A DNA stretch of 64,000 bases from Strix aluco (GCF_031877795.1 NC_133933.1:68588003-68652002); one strand, 5' to 3'. Shown: positions 50,126 through 61,777, counted from the stretch's first letter. Numbers and translations: made by a program. The notes: generated from the sequence alone by a model not told the origin.

Positions 50126-53100
50126 GTAGTGGCGAGCAGGAACCGGCGGCAGAGCTGCGGGGGCCGCCTCAGACGCCGCATGAACTGCCGGCCCCTCCGC
50201 ACCCTCCCTTTACCGGCCTGCACCCCTTCTCCCGGCGGGTCCTTCCGCCCCGCAGGGGTGCGCGGCGGTGCCCGCGGGGGGGAGAGTGTGCCCGGGCCCA
50301 AGCGGGTGGAGGGGAGGGCGCGGGGGGCTGTCAAGGGCGGTGGGAGGGGAGAAGCATCCCCCTCCCCTCCGCGGGGTTGGCCGAGGCTCCGTGCGAGGCC
50401 TCGCCCCGCCCCCCCATTTCCCGCCCGAGTGGTGGGTCGGGCACACGTGGCCGCGCTGCCGCCGCCCCTCAGGGCCACCTTCTGCTACCGGGGGCTCTCC
50501 GGAGCTTCCCCACGGGGAAAGCGCGGCCCTGGCAAGCAGGCCAGGTCACAGAAGGGGTTACCTGCGCTGCCTTAAGTTGCCGAAGTTGACCGCTTTTCAG
50601 GCTTGAAAACCAGCCTCAGTACAATTGAACCCGCCCTTTTTTAGTTTTGTAAAGCCGAGAAGTTTGTGTTCCCACTCTTAGCTCTAGCAAATTGTTGCTG
50701 ATGTTCAGCCATAATAATAGATGAGAGGCAACGGCCGTTCCTTGGAGAAAAAGTGTAGTTCTTGGAGATGGAGTTGAGCATCTAAGGAAGAACCTGTTTT
50801 TCAGACATCTTTCTGTTCTATTTGACTTAAGCTTGCATGGAATGAACGAGCTCTTATGTAAGAACTTGGCTCATACCTGCAGTGCTGCAGTTTTCTTTGT
50901 GCCCTGTTCCATTAACTTAGGCAAACTGTAAATTGCACTCTTTTTTTCTAAATGGCTTTGTTTGTGTTGGCTTGGGCTGTGGAAAAATGGGCACACTTCT
51001 AATTGATATTAGTATTTTAAAGAGCCCCTTGGTATGGGAGCAGCTATTCTTGTTTGCTCAAGCTGTCAGATTATATACAAAAACTGCAAGAAATACTTCT
51101 GCCTGCCTCTGGTCTTTTGCTGTTGAGTGGACAGATGTAATGTGTATATGTATTATAGCAGAACAAATTGGGTTTTCCACTGTGATCTTGGAATTCTTGG
51201 GGAAGTCATGTGAATCCATGTGAGGTGTGACATCTGTGTGGCCTACCTTGCAGGTTTTACTAGTGCAAATTTACCTAATACGGGCAAAATCTTAATCTGG
51301 ATTGGGGATTAGACTGCTTGATTCTTTCATCCTCAAGAGATTTTCTTCACCACGGATTGGTTGAAATGTTGATTTCAACTGAATCTGTTGTCGGTGAAGT
51401 TGGGTGCCCAATCTGTAGAATTCATTTCAGTGTTTGTACACTCAGAATCTCCTAATAAGGTTGCTGAGATACATAGTAATTTGCTGTAGCCATATGAGGC
51501 TCAAGTTCCTATTGTTATTTGAAACTTTACTGTTGCGTTACACATCAGGTTTAATTAGAAGTGTGTATACGTGTAGTCTTTATACTTACACTGTATACTA
51601 CTTTTGTAGTTGCGTATAATCATTTCTGACCCAAATGAAGTACACTTCTGTGTCTTCTTTATTTAATATAAAGCCATATGTTCTTTTTATGCCACTTAGG
51701 ATTCTGTAGTGCTTTGTCTAGCCCAATTATTTGTCTCCTTTCAAAAATAAATATTTGTAGTATTTTTTGGTCTACTTTCCTAAGAATGCTTCTGAGGCCT
51801 TAGATCATGTGGCCTTTATTTGACCATATTCTATTTCTGCTCTCTCCTTTTTGAGGTATTGTGATCAGCACTGAATATGATATTCCAGCTGAGAGCATGT
51901 TGATGATTCAGAAGTATTCTACAGTATCAACAGCTGTGACTTCCACTCTGTTCTCTGTAATTTCTGTCATTTTTTAATAATTATTTTTATGGTCAGTGCA
52001 AGCTGAGCCATCTCACTGAGGTGTCTTTTTCTTAGTTTAGAAATTAAACCAGTATGGGATACACAAGTTATTCAAGTAAAGCACACTGAGAAGACTCACC
52101 TTGGTTTTACTACTAACTGTGAATGTTAACCATTCACAGAAGTCATCTAGGAGTTCTCCTTGACGCTCTCCAAGTATTGGTCAAACTACAAAAAGATGTT
52201 CTTACCTTGAAAAAAAAGTCTATCTCTTCTCTAGACTTATAGATTAGTTGGTCCTAGCATGGAACCAGGAGACAGTGAGTTCTTTCCAACATCATCAAAA
52301 AGTAGATGACAATATGCTCTTTAATTTTTAAAGACAAACAATCAGAACAAGACAATAATATGTTTTCTTTATTCCATGATAGTTAATTTCCAAAGTAGCT
52401 TCCTGGGTCTTTCACTAAACTTCATACACTTCTGCCAGCCCTTTTAGCTACTGCTTTTGGTTGGCATTTTTTTTGAGAATTACAGTTTGAAAATTATAGA
52501 GTTGAGTTTACTTCAATTTTCTTATTCCATGTTGAGAGATAAATGAACCTTTCATGCCCCAAATTCTAAGCCTTTTATAGATGGATACAGTGTTTGTAGT
52601 GTCCCAGTTCTGTGGCCTGTAAGTTGACACCAGAGTTTAGATTTTTTTTTTTAGCTGTTAGCTACTTTTTATCTCTCCCTCTTTTAAAACAATGAACAAT
52701 ACGTATTATTTATGAAACTGCCGAGTGTATGCAATAACATCTTTAAAAATACTTAATTACTTTTTCTGTGTATGTCATTATTAGTGAAAATTACAAATTT
52801 ATTTTCAAGATTTACATAATGCTAGGATTTGGGGGGGATAATTTACTTTCTGTGTTTTCTGATAACTGCTTCCTGATACCTTTGTTTTATTGGGGAAAGT
52901 ATATGGCTGTGTTTAAGTAGCTATATAAGATTCTTGCTTTATGGCTGAAACAATTTTGTGTATTCAAAGGGAATTGTGAATTGTGTTTTTTCTTTGCTGA
53001 ACTTGAGTTGAAAGGTAGATGGCCGTGAGGACAGACCAGAGAAGAGAGCTGTGAAGTAGGTAGGTATGGAGTAGAAATGCTGATCCTGAGTTGTTGGAGC

Positions 53101-56100
53101 AGAGATTGTAATTGAACTGTCTGTGGTTGAGACTGTTGAGAGATCAAGCAGAAATATGGAGAGAAGTGCCAGGGGTAAAGATTTGTGGAACTGTAGACAG
53201 TTGAGTTTGGACTGTGGGGGCAGCCTTCCAAAGGAGATGCTGAAGGAGGAGGTGTGAAGCATGGCAGCTCTTGAAAGTTTTCAGCTCTTCTCATGAATAG
53301 AGTATTAAATGTTAAAATTCTATTACTGTAACTTAGAATTTCTTACCTAGGTAAATAAACAGTATTTAACTGCACTTCTGGAATACTAGAGATGCATAAT
53401 TTCTTAAAACCTTGTGTAAAAACTACCGTTTGCATTATAATATTAAGTATTTAGAAACTATGCAGACTAATCTTACTGTTTCTGCTTCTTAGATTTTGAA
53501 GATGATGATGTGTATGGCCAATCAGTAGAAGATGATTATTGCATTTCTCCTTCAACAGGTTAGTTCACATGGTTACATACAAGCATTGTCCATTGATTCC
53601 TAGTCTGATACTTATTTCTAGAATAAAACAATATTTAAAAGCTAGTGAAACTTTTGAAAAGTGCCTAGTGACCATAATCCTGTTAAATTCAGTTAAATAG
53701 TGTTAGGCATTGTTGTACTTTTGGAAGTCATATTAGACAACTGGGCACATCTTCAGTCGTACAAGTATATTGTCTTGGATGGTCAGAATGTACTTGATAA
53801 TGTAAACATCTGGTTTATGGGAATGTGTTGATAGTCTTGAAACATTTGGTGCGTTTTAAAATTCTTAGTAGGATCTAGCTGGTCTTAACAGTTGTGATTC
53901 TGCACCTGGTAGTTGATGTCTTTTACACAACCTTGAGTAAATGTTGGGCAGGGTGTCTTACTGTGGGATGCAGCACTGGTCCTCGCTGACTTCTGTTCCT
54001 ATGTAAGATCATGTGGAGTTAATAATAAGCCTTCTGCCATTTGTAATGTTGCAAACTAGATATAAAAATAGTGATGCTGTGTGCTCAAGTGAGATGTAAT
54101 TGGAGTGGCTCAGTCCAGCTGAATTCAACCCAACCGTAGAACCATTAGGTTGTGTTCTCCAGCCAAATCTCTGGCAAGATTACCAGTTCAGGGTTTCTCC
54201 AGATTTGGTGGCAGTGTTTCTAGAGCTTAGCAGGCCTTGAAAACAGTATGGCTGATGTTGATGTGAAGCTGTGCTACTGCAGGTAACTAGGCTGGATCTA
54301 AATCCGCTGCGACCGTGATGCAGTCTGTGACCTCTGGCCACAGGTACTTGAGTTAATTAGGTCTTTAAAAATCTGTTCCTCTGTCATACTGTTGATTTTA
54401 GATAAGCAAATCTAGGTGTGTATTTTTATTATTTGTAGTCACATTCCCTGATTTAAATTCCTATTGTCTTGCATTTGGTTTCTAAGTTTAATTCCTAGAA
54501 TTTTTCAGACTTTTCTAAGAGGTAGCCTTGTGTTTTGTGATAAAAATATGCAACGTGTTTACTTTTTAATCAAGTATAAACTGCTAAATTGAAAAACTAA
54601 TTCTTGTTTGTGCCCAGTAATTTTCCTAAGAATTCTTTTTACGTAAGCTTCATTTATAAAATAATCTGATCTAGATTGTATAGCAATCTTTTAATAGTTG
54701 CTTCAAGTTATGGTGATTGAATATGAAATGGTATGCATTTAGGAAACAGTTGCTAAGGCTATGCTACTTAACTTCTGGATATACATATGCTTTTAGAGCT
54801 GGGGAGAATATTACTTAGCATAAGGAAATTTGTTTAGATTATACTTGGTACGTTTCTGAGAGTATGTAATGACTGGGGCTCATGTTCAGCAAGAAGTTTT
54901 ATCTATGTGTGTCTTAATGTGTTGCTCAATCAGAGTGGAATTTTGCACTTTTTTAAAGTTTTCTGTGAATATACATTCTTAACTCATGGGCTGTATTTCT
55001 AATGAAATTCCAAGTAGAAAAGAATGTGTTCAACTGCATTAAACTGTTACCAGTATTTTGACAGTGCCATACTGTCAAAACAACATTATTTTCATGCTAT
55101 TTTTTTTTTTTACTTGTAACTGAGGTAAAAAAAATATAATTGTGGAGTAAGGTTCTGGAGACATTAGGCTGTAGATGGTAATTTGGTGTAGAAAATACTG
55201 TTTTTCAGACCTGGAGTATATTCTTTTGTTTGAATACTACACTTTGCAGAATTGTTGCATTACATGGATACAAGGATGTTGCCCAGCCTGTGGTTTCATT
55301 GTGATGAGGACTTACTTATATTCTAGCATGCTGTATGCTTTTTCTGTGCAGTCTTCAGGTAGTAGTCATTATACAGTAGTGTCCCATTCCCCCTGCCCCG
55401 AAACCACTGCAACAGGTAAGCATCCTAACTTTTTTTTTTCCCTGTAGAGATGTTTTGTTTTTAAAGGAGAAAAAAAAGATTTGACTTTTTTTTAATACTT
55501 TGCTTTTTATCTAATGCAGCAGCTCAGTTTATCTACTCCAGACGAGACAAGCCAGCAACATTTGCTCAGCCATTAGAAGAAGAATATGGCTATGAAGGTA
55601 CAGATGATACTGCTGATTATTTTACATCCAATCATCAGTTGACTGAAGTTGATAGAGGTAATTATAGAAAATAAATAATTCTCAGAACAATCTCTTTTAT
55701 AAATTAAGGACTTACTAAAATTGTCTTAAATTAATATTTGTTACTTGACTGACTGCTCACAATTTTGTAATCTTGTTGTAGAACAACATCCTTTGTGAGC
55801 ATAGCTTCAGTGGTGATTTTTCAAGTTTGTAACTACCTTTTGTGTACTGCTTGTATAACTTGGTTGCATACACTGAAATATGTTCTTAGTTTCTCATTAG
55901 AAATAATGAGATTTGATATTAAATTCAGACATAAGAACAGCTGTACTGGCTCAGGCCAAGCATCTATGTAGCTCATGATCTTGACTTATCAAATGGATGC
56001 TTAGGGAAGAGTATTAGGAACATAGTATTTGTAGAATGATCTTCTGCTTGTATTGCATTCCAAAATATGGCAATTAGCAGTATTTGAAAGGTTTTCAGTC

Positions 56101-59100
56101 ATGCATTTCCTTGAAACAGTAGCTAATATATTTAGATACCTTTATCCTCTACAATCTTCTCTTACCCTGTTTTGAATTCGTTAGACTGGTTTCAATCCTG
56201 CAGCTGTGAATTCCACATTACAAGCCAAGTTCTGAGCTGAGTGGTTAGGGAAAAAATATTTGCTTTTTTTTTTTAAACTTGTTTGAAAAAGGTTCACAAG
56301 TCTCCTTCCTAAGTATTAATAGGTAACCTAGTTTTAAATGTTTTGGAAATAATAAAGTTTGTTTTTAAAATGTTGATAAGCTCAGAGTAAAGTGTGTTGG
56401 TGAATGAATAGACAATAAAATGCATGAATGATACTTGGTATTTAAAACAAGTTGCAGAAAATTCAGAAGCAATAGATAGAACAGAAGCAATCTAGATTCC
56501 ATGTCAAGTAAATTGGTAGAAGCTATGCTAATGCATAGACATATGGGTAAATATAATAAATTGGGGTGTAATATACGTGTTTTTACAACAGGAAGTAATG
56601 GTGTAGAGGGAAATTTGAAAGAATTATCCAGTATGTGGATACAGGTGATCTAGACAATACGATACGCTGGCTTTTCACAATGCTTTTGACAGACTCCATC
56701 AGTTAAGAATTGATATTGGAACAAGAAGGAAAGTAATATTCCGGACTAAAAAATGATGGAAAAGAAGCCTAGAAATAACCATTTCTACTGTGAAAACAGC
56801 AGTGGTACCACAAGACTAGTTATGCTTGATAGTGTGTGCTATGTTAGACATTAATAAGAAATTACTGATTGCAGTCAATCTGGCTGCAAAGAGTTTGGCA
56901 AGATTGTCTGTGTTGAGTGTTGGATAATAAAATGGCCAACCAGCACATTGTGCAGGGCTCTGCAGTGCTTGTTTTGCAGAGCAAATGTCTGGGGAACATT
57001 GACTTGCTATTTGGATTACGGGTCGAGGGAGTGGATTTAAGTAACCTTGAGGAAGTTGTAATTCTGTGGTGTTGAATTCCCTTAGCAAAGTTCTTTAAAC
57101 ATCACCATCTTTGAGGACGTGTTCAAATAAAGAATCTGTAGTAGCCTTCCTGTTGTTCAGTGCCTGTTTTCTAAAATCTGAACAGGCAGGAACTGTGGTA
57201 CTCAGGAAGACTTTCTTCTGGTCTCTTGTGTTTGTATGTCTGATCAGCACACTACTTCCAGTGAGTGGCAGCCTGGTGAATTTTCAGTCTCTTGTGTGTT
57301 AAGTCAAGACTTAAGAAACTTATCTTAGTCAAGGCATATACTAGTTGCAGAAATATGCTCCAAAGAAAATTGATTTTATAAGCCAAAAAATGTATTATAG
57401 TTTTAGGAAAGGTAAAGATTGCAGATAGTTTCAAACCTGGTGTGTTGATCCAGAGTTTTCAATTGTTAAGGCCTGAGTCCCCCGAAAATGCTGTTTTACT
57501 TTGGATGTAAACACTTAAACAGCAGAAGGGTGTAGCATCTGTAAACAATTAAAATGTGCTGTTCAGTGGGATTCCATGTTGACTTACTAAATTACTTTGG
57601 ATAATTTTAAGGTGATTATTTGTATTTCTCTTCTGCAGTAAAGATAGTTAATTTTACGACATCAGAGTATTTCACTGAGACTTTATAGACTAATAAATAG
57701 TAGTCAGTGATATGTTCCTTATAGCAATATCTGAAATTAGTCAAATATTCTGCAGGGTTTGGGGGCAAAGTTTATCATGGCAGTAAGTGAGATTGAAATT
57801 AATTTCTAAAGGTTTTATCTCTCACTGTGATGCTTTTCTCCTGTTGTTGTTAATCAGATGTGTGGTACTAGTGGTTAGGCCACTTAAGACATTTTTTTGT
57901 GCAGCTTATAACAGTAATATGTCTCTTTTAGCCCGTCTTAATTCATGCCTTGATCAAATGAGAGAAGTTTTGGCAGAATCTGTACCAGAGCAAACAATGG
58001 TGCAAGCAGTACTGGATAGTAAATTTGATGCACAGAAGGCTTTGGATCTTGTGCTTTCACAAGGCAGTAAGCAAAATGTGAAGACCAAGAACGAGGATGC
58101 TGTGATTGTAGGAAAGACGACAAAAGGTATACTTCTATTTAATTGTTTATATTCAAGATGATTCATTTCTATGTACAGTTTAATTTTGGCTTTACAAGCT
58201 GTGAAAATGCTTGTTACTGCATTAGTCATTTATTAGAAAATCAAAAAAGACCAACTTTTCTATTTCTGTGCTCTATAAACATTTAAAGGAAACAGTAGCT
58301 TTTGTTGAGCTAGAAGTCAAAATAAAACCTTAGTGTCAGCTTAAATTCAACCTGCAGCCACCTGCAGTTCACAGTAAATTTCTGATTTCTAATATATGAC
58401 TTAACTGAATGAATACATGTCCTAGAAGTTGGACAACATCTTTAAGTTTTATGTACTTCCATTATTTCTTTGGTGAACTGTCATCTCCCATGCCCAATAC
58501 CTCCCTTTTTTTGGTAGCGTCTGTACACTAACTTTCTTATTTTGATTTACTCTTAACTCTGTAATCTTTACTGTCATTCTTTCCCGATTCTTAAAGTTTC
58601 CTAGGTATTTCAGTAGGTACCTGTAATTTAATTGTAACATTGCATATTTTGGATAACACTTAGTAATTAAATGCCTTTTCATGTTTCTTCTTGATTTTTT
58701 GTTGCTGCTGTCAACTTTAAAAAAATTGGATATTTCATTGTGACTGCGCTTCCATCTGAAAATTACTGGCTATTGTAAGGTAAGGAGACTTACTTTGTTG
58801 TCCAGAAATGTGTGTTGATACAGACAGTTTCTCTTGTGCAGTAGAAAATGTTGCTGATGCCAGCAAACCTGGGTTTGGAAACTTGACAGCCAAAAGTGGT
58901 TCAGCTTGTTACTCTTTAATTACAAATGACAAAATGCTACTCAATGCTGAAAAATCCAATATACCTTCATCTGAAAGGAAAGGATTGAAATCCTCTTCAC
59001 TTGTTCTGTCATCTTCTTTCAGTGATGATTTGTGTAAAGGATCGTTTTGTGAACCTGTGAATAAACAGGCAGAGAGTCAACTACCAGAAAGTGCTAATGC

Positions 59101-60265
59101 AGTAAGTTCGATTCCTGACAGTGATGATACTTACTTTAGCATAGGAAGTAACCCATCTGGAAATTCTTCCTTTAAGAAGTTGGAATGCAAGGAAACACAG
59201 GACTTGAAATCCTTGCTGATGCAGAATGTGGTTTGTGATTCTCTGAGTCCTGAAGACAGCATTCCTCTTGTTTCCTCAAATACTTCTGAGTGTAATAGTA
59301 ATGCAAATGTTTACAGTCCTCCATGTTTAACAAGTGCTTTAGGAAAATTGGCTCTTGATAATGAAGTTAGTCATACTGTAAATAGAAAGAATGAACTTGA
59401 AAATTTTTCTTCACTTGTGCAAAGTAGAAAACAAGAAAGCCTCTCTTCAGACATGGCTACTTTGCCAGTGTTAAGGTCTGGAAGTACATCGCTGGCTGAC
59501 TTACTTCAGGAACACCAGGAAAGCAGTGCTAGCCACTCTTATTCTTTGGCTGATCTTTACACCCAGTCAACAGCAAGTCTCACTGGTATGAAATTGGGAA
59601 CCTCACCATTATCAAAACTAGTAGGTCAACCCCAAACTTCAGGTGGGATGCCAGAGCTAACAGGATCTTTGTCTTCTCTAGCCCTCTCTAAAGTTTCTCC
59701 ACTAAAGGAGGTTGAGAATTTATCACTCTTGGATTTAATAGCAGAGACTATTGAAATAGATAAAACTCAACAAAGTACGGACGTCCCCATGCTCAGTGTA
59801 ACTGAACTGAGACCCTCTAAAAGAACCAGCATTGATTTAAGTGTCCTTGTGAAAAATGCAGATGTATCTGCAGGACAAAATGAGGTAGGACAGTTGAATA
59901 TCTTAAGCCCTGAAACTAAACCTTTAAAAGAAAAACAAGGAAAATGTTCTGGTTTTGCCAAAACAAATAAAAAAACTAAAAGAGGGCTTACTCCTAAGAG
60001 GCAGGATTTGTCCCTTTCATGGATGAAGGCACTGCGTGCAAGACCTTCAGCTTTTGCTTTAACCTTGTGTCTCCGTTATCCTCCAAAAGGTTATAAGCGG
60101 CGCACAATTGGTATACATAAAGCTTTCCTATACAGTAGACAAGTACAAGACATAAAACCCAAGGAAACTGGTCCTATAATAGCCATAACACCGTTTGACT
60201 TCAAATCAGCATCTCCTGATGACATTGTGAAAGCTAACCAAAAAAGAGCTTTTACAAGAGAGTAG
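50083..60265 (+). CDS. HBS1L: HBS1L short isoform (HBS1LV3/SKI7-like), complete, five exons
   Basis: Joined exons 50083-50125, 53493-53558, 55520-55657, 57932-58126 and 58806-60265 give 1,902 nt and 633 residues, all junctions in phase 1 with GT-AG borders. Residues 1-36 are an acidic N-terminus ([14 protein letters not shown], then FEDDD). Residues 83-126 belong to the HBS1_N, UBA-like helical domain. Residues 148-633 come from one long exon and contain no GTPase motifs. This matches the human HBS1LV3 isoform, which joins the cytoplasmic exosome to the SKI complex (SKIV2L-TTC37-WDR61) for 3'-5' mRNA decay, the job of yeast Ski7. An RxxxFxxxL exosome-binding motif is at 560-568 and SLxDL motifs at 376, 394 and 454. 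Canonical HBS1L, the PELO-bound ribosome-rescue GTPase, would share exons 1-4 and use exons beyond 64000. Confidence 0.93.
50126..53492 (+). other. HBS1L: HBS1L intron 1
   Basis: A 3.4-kb intron. The first about 430 bp are CpG island, the rest AT-rich. I see no exon or clear repeat inside; the minus-strand frames at 52887-53294 are unremarkable. The acceptor is a pyrimidine-rich stretch ending CTTAG. Confidence 0.85.
53493..53558 (+). CDS. HBS1L: HBS1L exon 2
   Basis: 66 nt encoding the acidic segment [21 protein letters not shown], phase 1 at both ends; donor ACAG|GTTAGT. The sequence is almost identical to the human protein as I recall it. Confidence 0.93.
53559..55519 (+). other. HBS1L: HBS1L intron 2
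   Basis: A 2.0-kb intron, AT-rich. Near its 3' end is a well-formed candidate cassette exon (55359-55415, described separately). It ends with tandem acceptors CAGCAG. Confidence 0.85.
55359..55415 (+). CDS. HBS1L: Candidate in-frame cassette exon in HBS1L intron 2
   Basis: 57 nt bounded by a pyrimidine-rich acceptor (TTTTTCTGTGCAGTCTTCAG) and a near-perfect donor (ACAG|GTAAGC). In the phase required by exons 2 and 3 it is fully open and would add 19 residues ([19 protein letters not shown]). Using the preceding AG (exon start 55352, 64 nt) would instead hit a stop at once. No known HBS1L isoform with this insert comes to mind, so it is a prediction from splice signals and phase alone. Confidence 0.35.
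55520..55657 (+). CDS. HBS1L: HBS1L exon 3
   Basis: 138 nt (46 codons), phase 1 at both ends, beginning [12 protein letters not shown] and ending [10 protein letters not shown]; donor AGAG|GTAATT. Its symmetric phase allows clean skipping, which produces a shorter HBS1L isoform in human. The acceptor is a NAGNAG (CAGCAG at 55517-55522), so one Ala can be gained or lost. An internal GAAG|GTACAG at 55597 would give an in-frame shortened exon. Confidence 0.92.
55929..56034 (+). repeat. Old sauropsid interspersed repeat, copy 2
   Basis: Begins ACATAAGAACAGC and runs through TACTGGCTCAGGCC to TTAGGGAAGAGTATTAGGAAC. It aligns along its whole length with the reverse complement of 30255-30368, diverged but colinear. 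Confidence 0.6.
56590..56830 (+). mobile_element. Decayed LINE fragment (CR1/L3-like reverse transcriptase region)
   Basis: The stretch around TATGTGGATACAGGTGATCT and GCTTTTGACAGACTCCATCA follows, base for base with gaps, the part of vertebrate CR1/L3-type LINEs that encodes the reverse transcriptase YLDF..AFD region. No open frame remains. This is recognition by nucleotide pattern from memory. Confidence 0.4.
57932..58126 (+). CDS. HBS1L: HBS1L exon 4 (HBS1_N domain)
   Basis: 195 nt (65 codons), phase 1 at both ends, encoding [20 protein letters not shown] and the following helices up to [19 protein letters not shown]. This is the core of the HBS1_N (UBA-like) domain, shared by the GTPase and SKI7-like isoforms. 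Donor AAAG|GTATAC. Confidence 0.93.
58127..58805 (+). other. HBS1L: HBS1L intron 4 (to the alternative terminal exon)
   Basis: A 679-nt intron with acceptor TTACTTTGTTGTCCAG. For the GTPase isoform the same donor must be joined to an exon beyond 64000, so the whole terminal exon would then be intronic. Nothing else recognisable inside. Confidence 0.85.
58806..60265 (+). CDS. HBS1L: HBS1L alternative terminal exon 5 (SKI7-like region)
   Basis: A single 1,460-nt open coding stretch, by far the longest in the window, giving residues 148-633 and a TAG stop at 60263-60265. It is Ser-rich and apparently disordered, with short leucine motifs: SLADLLQEH (376-384), SLADL (394-398), SLLDLIAE (454-461) and DLSVL (491-495). 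A basic linker (about 530-547) leads to a folded-looking conserved C-terminus with [19 protein letters not shown] (RxxxFxxxL at 560-568) and a [20 protein letters not shown] stretch. These C-terminal features match human HBS1LV3. No G1-G5 GTPase motifs occur. Confidence 0.93.
60041..60067 (+). other. HBS1L: RxxxFxxxL exosome-binding motif (residues 560-568)
   Basis: Codons for RPSAFALTL fit R-x-x-x-F-x-x-x-L exactly. In human HBS1LV3 this motif contacts the exosome core, as the corresponding part of yeast Ski7 does. Confidence 0.8.
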
Positions 60266-61424
60266 TGTGTGGGAGGGGGGAATCGATGTTTATATCTTGG
60301 TATATTAAAGAAAAAAATCATATATAGGACCTATTTATAATCCAGAATTGAATTTTTTTATTTTTTTAATTGACATACTGCAGTTCTCATTGTTTGGTAA
60401 CAAATTTGTATGTGAACTTCTAAGCTGTTGCACTGAATATTTTTGCCTAATTTTCACTGACAATTTAACATTTTTAACTTTTGAAAAGTCTTGAACTTTA
60501 GTATATAGATATTGCATGTACAAAATTCTATAAACACCATTAGACTTCTTGAAACATCTCCCTACGTGTTGAAGATACAATTCATTGGGAAGAACACTGA
60601 ACTATTATTCTGTAAAATAATTTAGTTTTGCTATATGGTGTATAGTTTGGGTAACAGGAACCTCAGTTTATATTATGACTGTTTTATTAAATGTTCTTAA
60701 AGTTAGATTTTCTGATAAGGTATGGTATTAAACTGCCAGTCTTGTAATTGATATTGACAGTCAATGTCATTATTCTCTTCTATCTTTATATTGATTACAA
60801 CAGAAATACCTTTAGTTTTCAAGAGCCTCACTAACTTCAGGTTTTGACAGTTTTTGTTGGGTTAGGACATGTATAGTTTTTCATAGGACCAAATTTGTAG
60901 GGGAGCAAGCAATTAAAATTGCCCCCCCCATCAGCTGTCAAAATGTGATATTCAGAATTTTAAACCAGCTGTTTTGTACGTTTATACATGTTGCATGTAT
61001 TTCATGAGAAGTTTCACTAGGATTCTATGGTTTATTTTCAAGTCTTTCAGAAAAGTATTGGAATAACAATTGTTTCAACTTTAGCATGAGAGTCTTTGCT
61101 CAATGGAAAAAAAAATTCAGGCAAAGCGTAAGTGCTGTTTGTGTCTGTCTCTTGTCTGTTTTGAAGAAAGCTTCCTTTAGTAATGGAAATATATTCTCTT
61201 TTACTGTTTGCACCCATTGCTGTTAGTTTGAGTCTTTAGACAGAAGATTGGACAGGACATTCTGGACTTATTTTTTTAGCTGATAATTACCAGATTCTGG
61301 TGCCACTGTTAGTCAAATCAGTAACTGCATGTATGTTTCAGCTTACCTTTTAGCACAAGTTACTACTTTTAATATATTTCCAGTGTCAGTGTCAGTATTT
61401 TAGATCCTGAACAGCAATAAGTGC

Positions 61425-61430
61425 AATAAA
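61425..61430 (+). terminator. AATAAA poly(A) signal, candidate
   Basis: GTGCAATAAAGG, about 1.16 kb after the stop. Confidence 0.45.
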
Positions 61431-61777
61431 GGTACTGCTGCAACTTGAAAAATATATTTGTTCATATACTGCCATACACTTACTCATGCTAAACTTGGCA
61501 GCTAGTATGGAACAGTAGATATGATTTTCATCTAGTTTTAATCTAATTTTTGTTGAGCATGTTACATCAAAAAGAAGATAAAACCTTTAGGTTTATTCCT
61601 GTCTTCAGGTTGCACTACAATTTTATTTCTAAATAAAAATAAAACATGTTCCAGTGCTCTCAGGTACAAATTTCATGTTCTGTATATTTTGCTTGTTTGT
61701 CTAGTTGATGTTATTTAGGACTATGAGCAGTGTGACCTCTGACTTCTTGAATGAAATGAATGTTTCTTACCCTTACT

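Larger units (their letters stand above)
49480..50560. promoter_or_regulatory. HBS1L: CpG island of HBS1L
   Basis: The sequence turns sharply GC-rich with dense CpG from about 49480 to 50560, covering the HBS1L promoter, exon 1 and the start of intron 1. The long minus-strand frames here (for example 49463-50020) are Arg/Pro/Ala-rich compositional artefacts. Edges are estimated by eye. Confidence 0.85.
55658..57931 (+). other. HBS1L: HBS1L intron 3
   Basis: A 2.3-kb intron containing an old interspersed repeat (55929-56034) and a decayed LINE fragment (about 56590-56830). No additional exon candidate was seen. The acceptor is CTCTTTTAG. Confidence 0.85.

Noticed and set aside
49463..50606. 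Long minus- and plus-strand frames (up to 231 codons) around HBS1L exon 1
   Set aside because: GC-driven artefacts of the second CpG island; the plus-strand ones read through the exon 1 donor into intron.
57787..58161. 124-codon frame as an alternative first exon of HBS1L
   Set aside because: It is exon 4 extended into both flanking introns; exons 1-4 with proper splice sites explain it.
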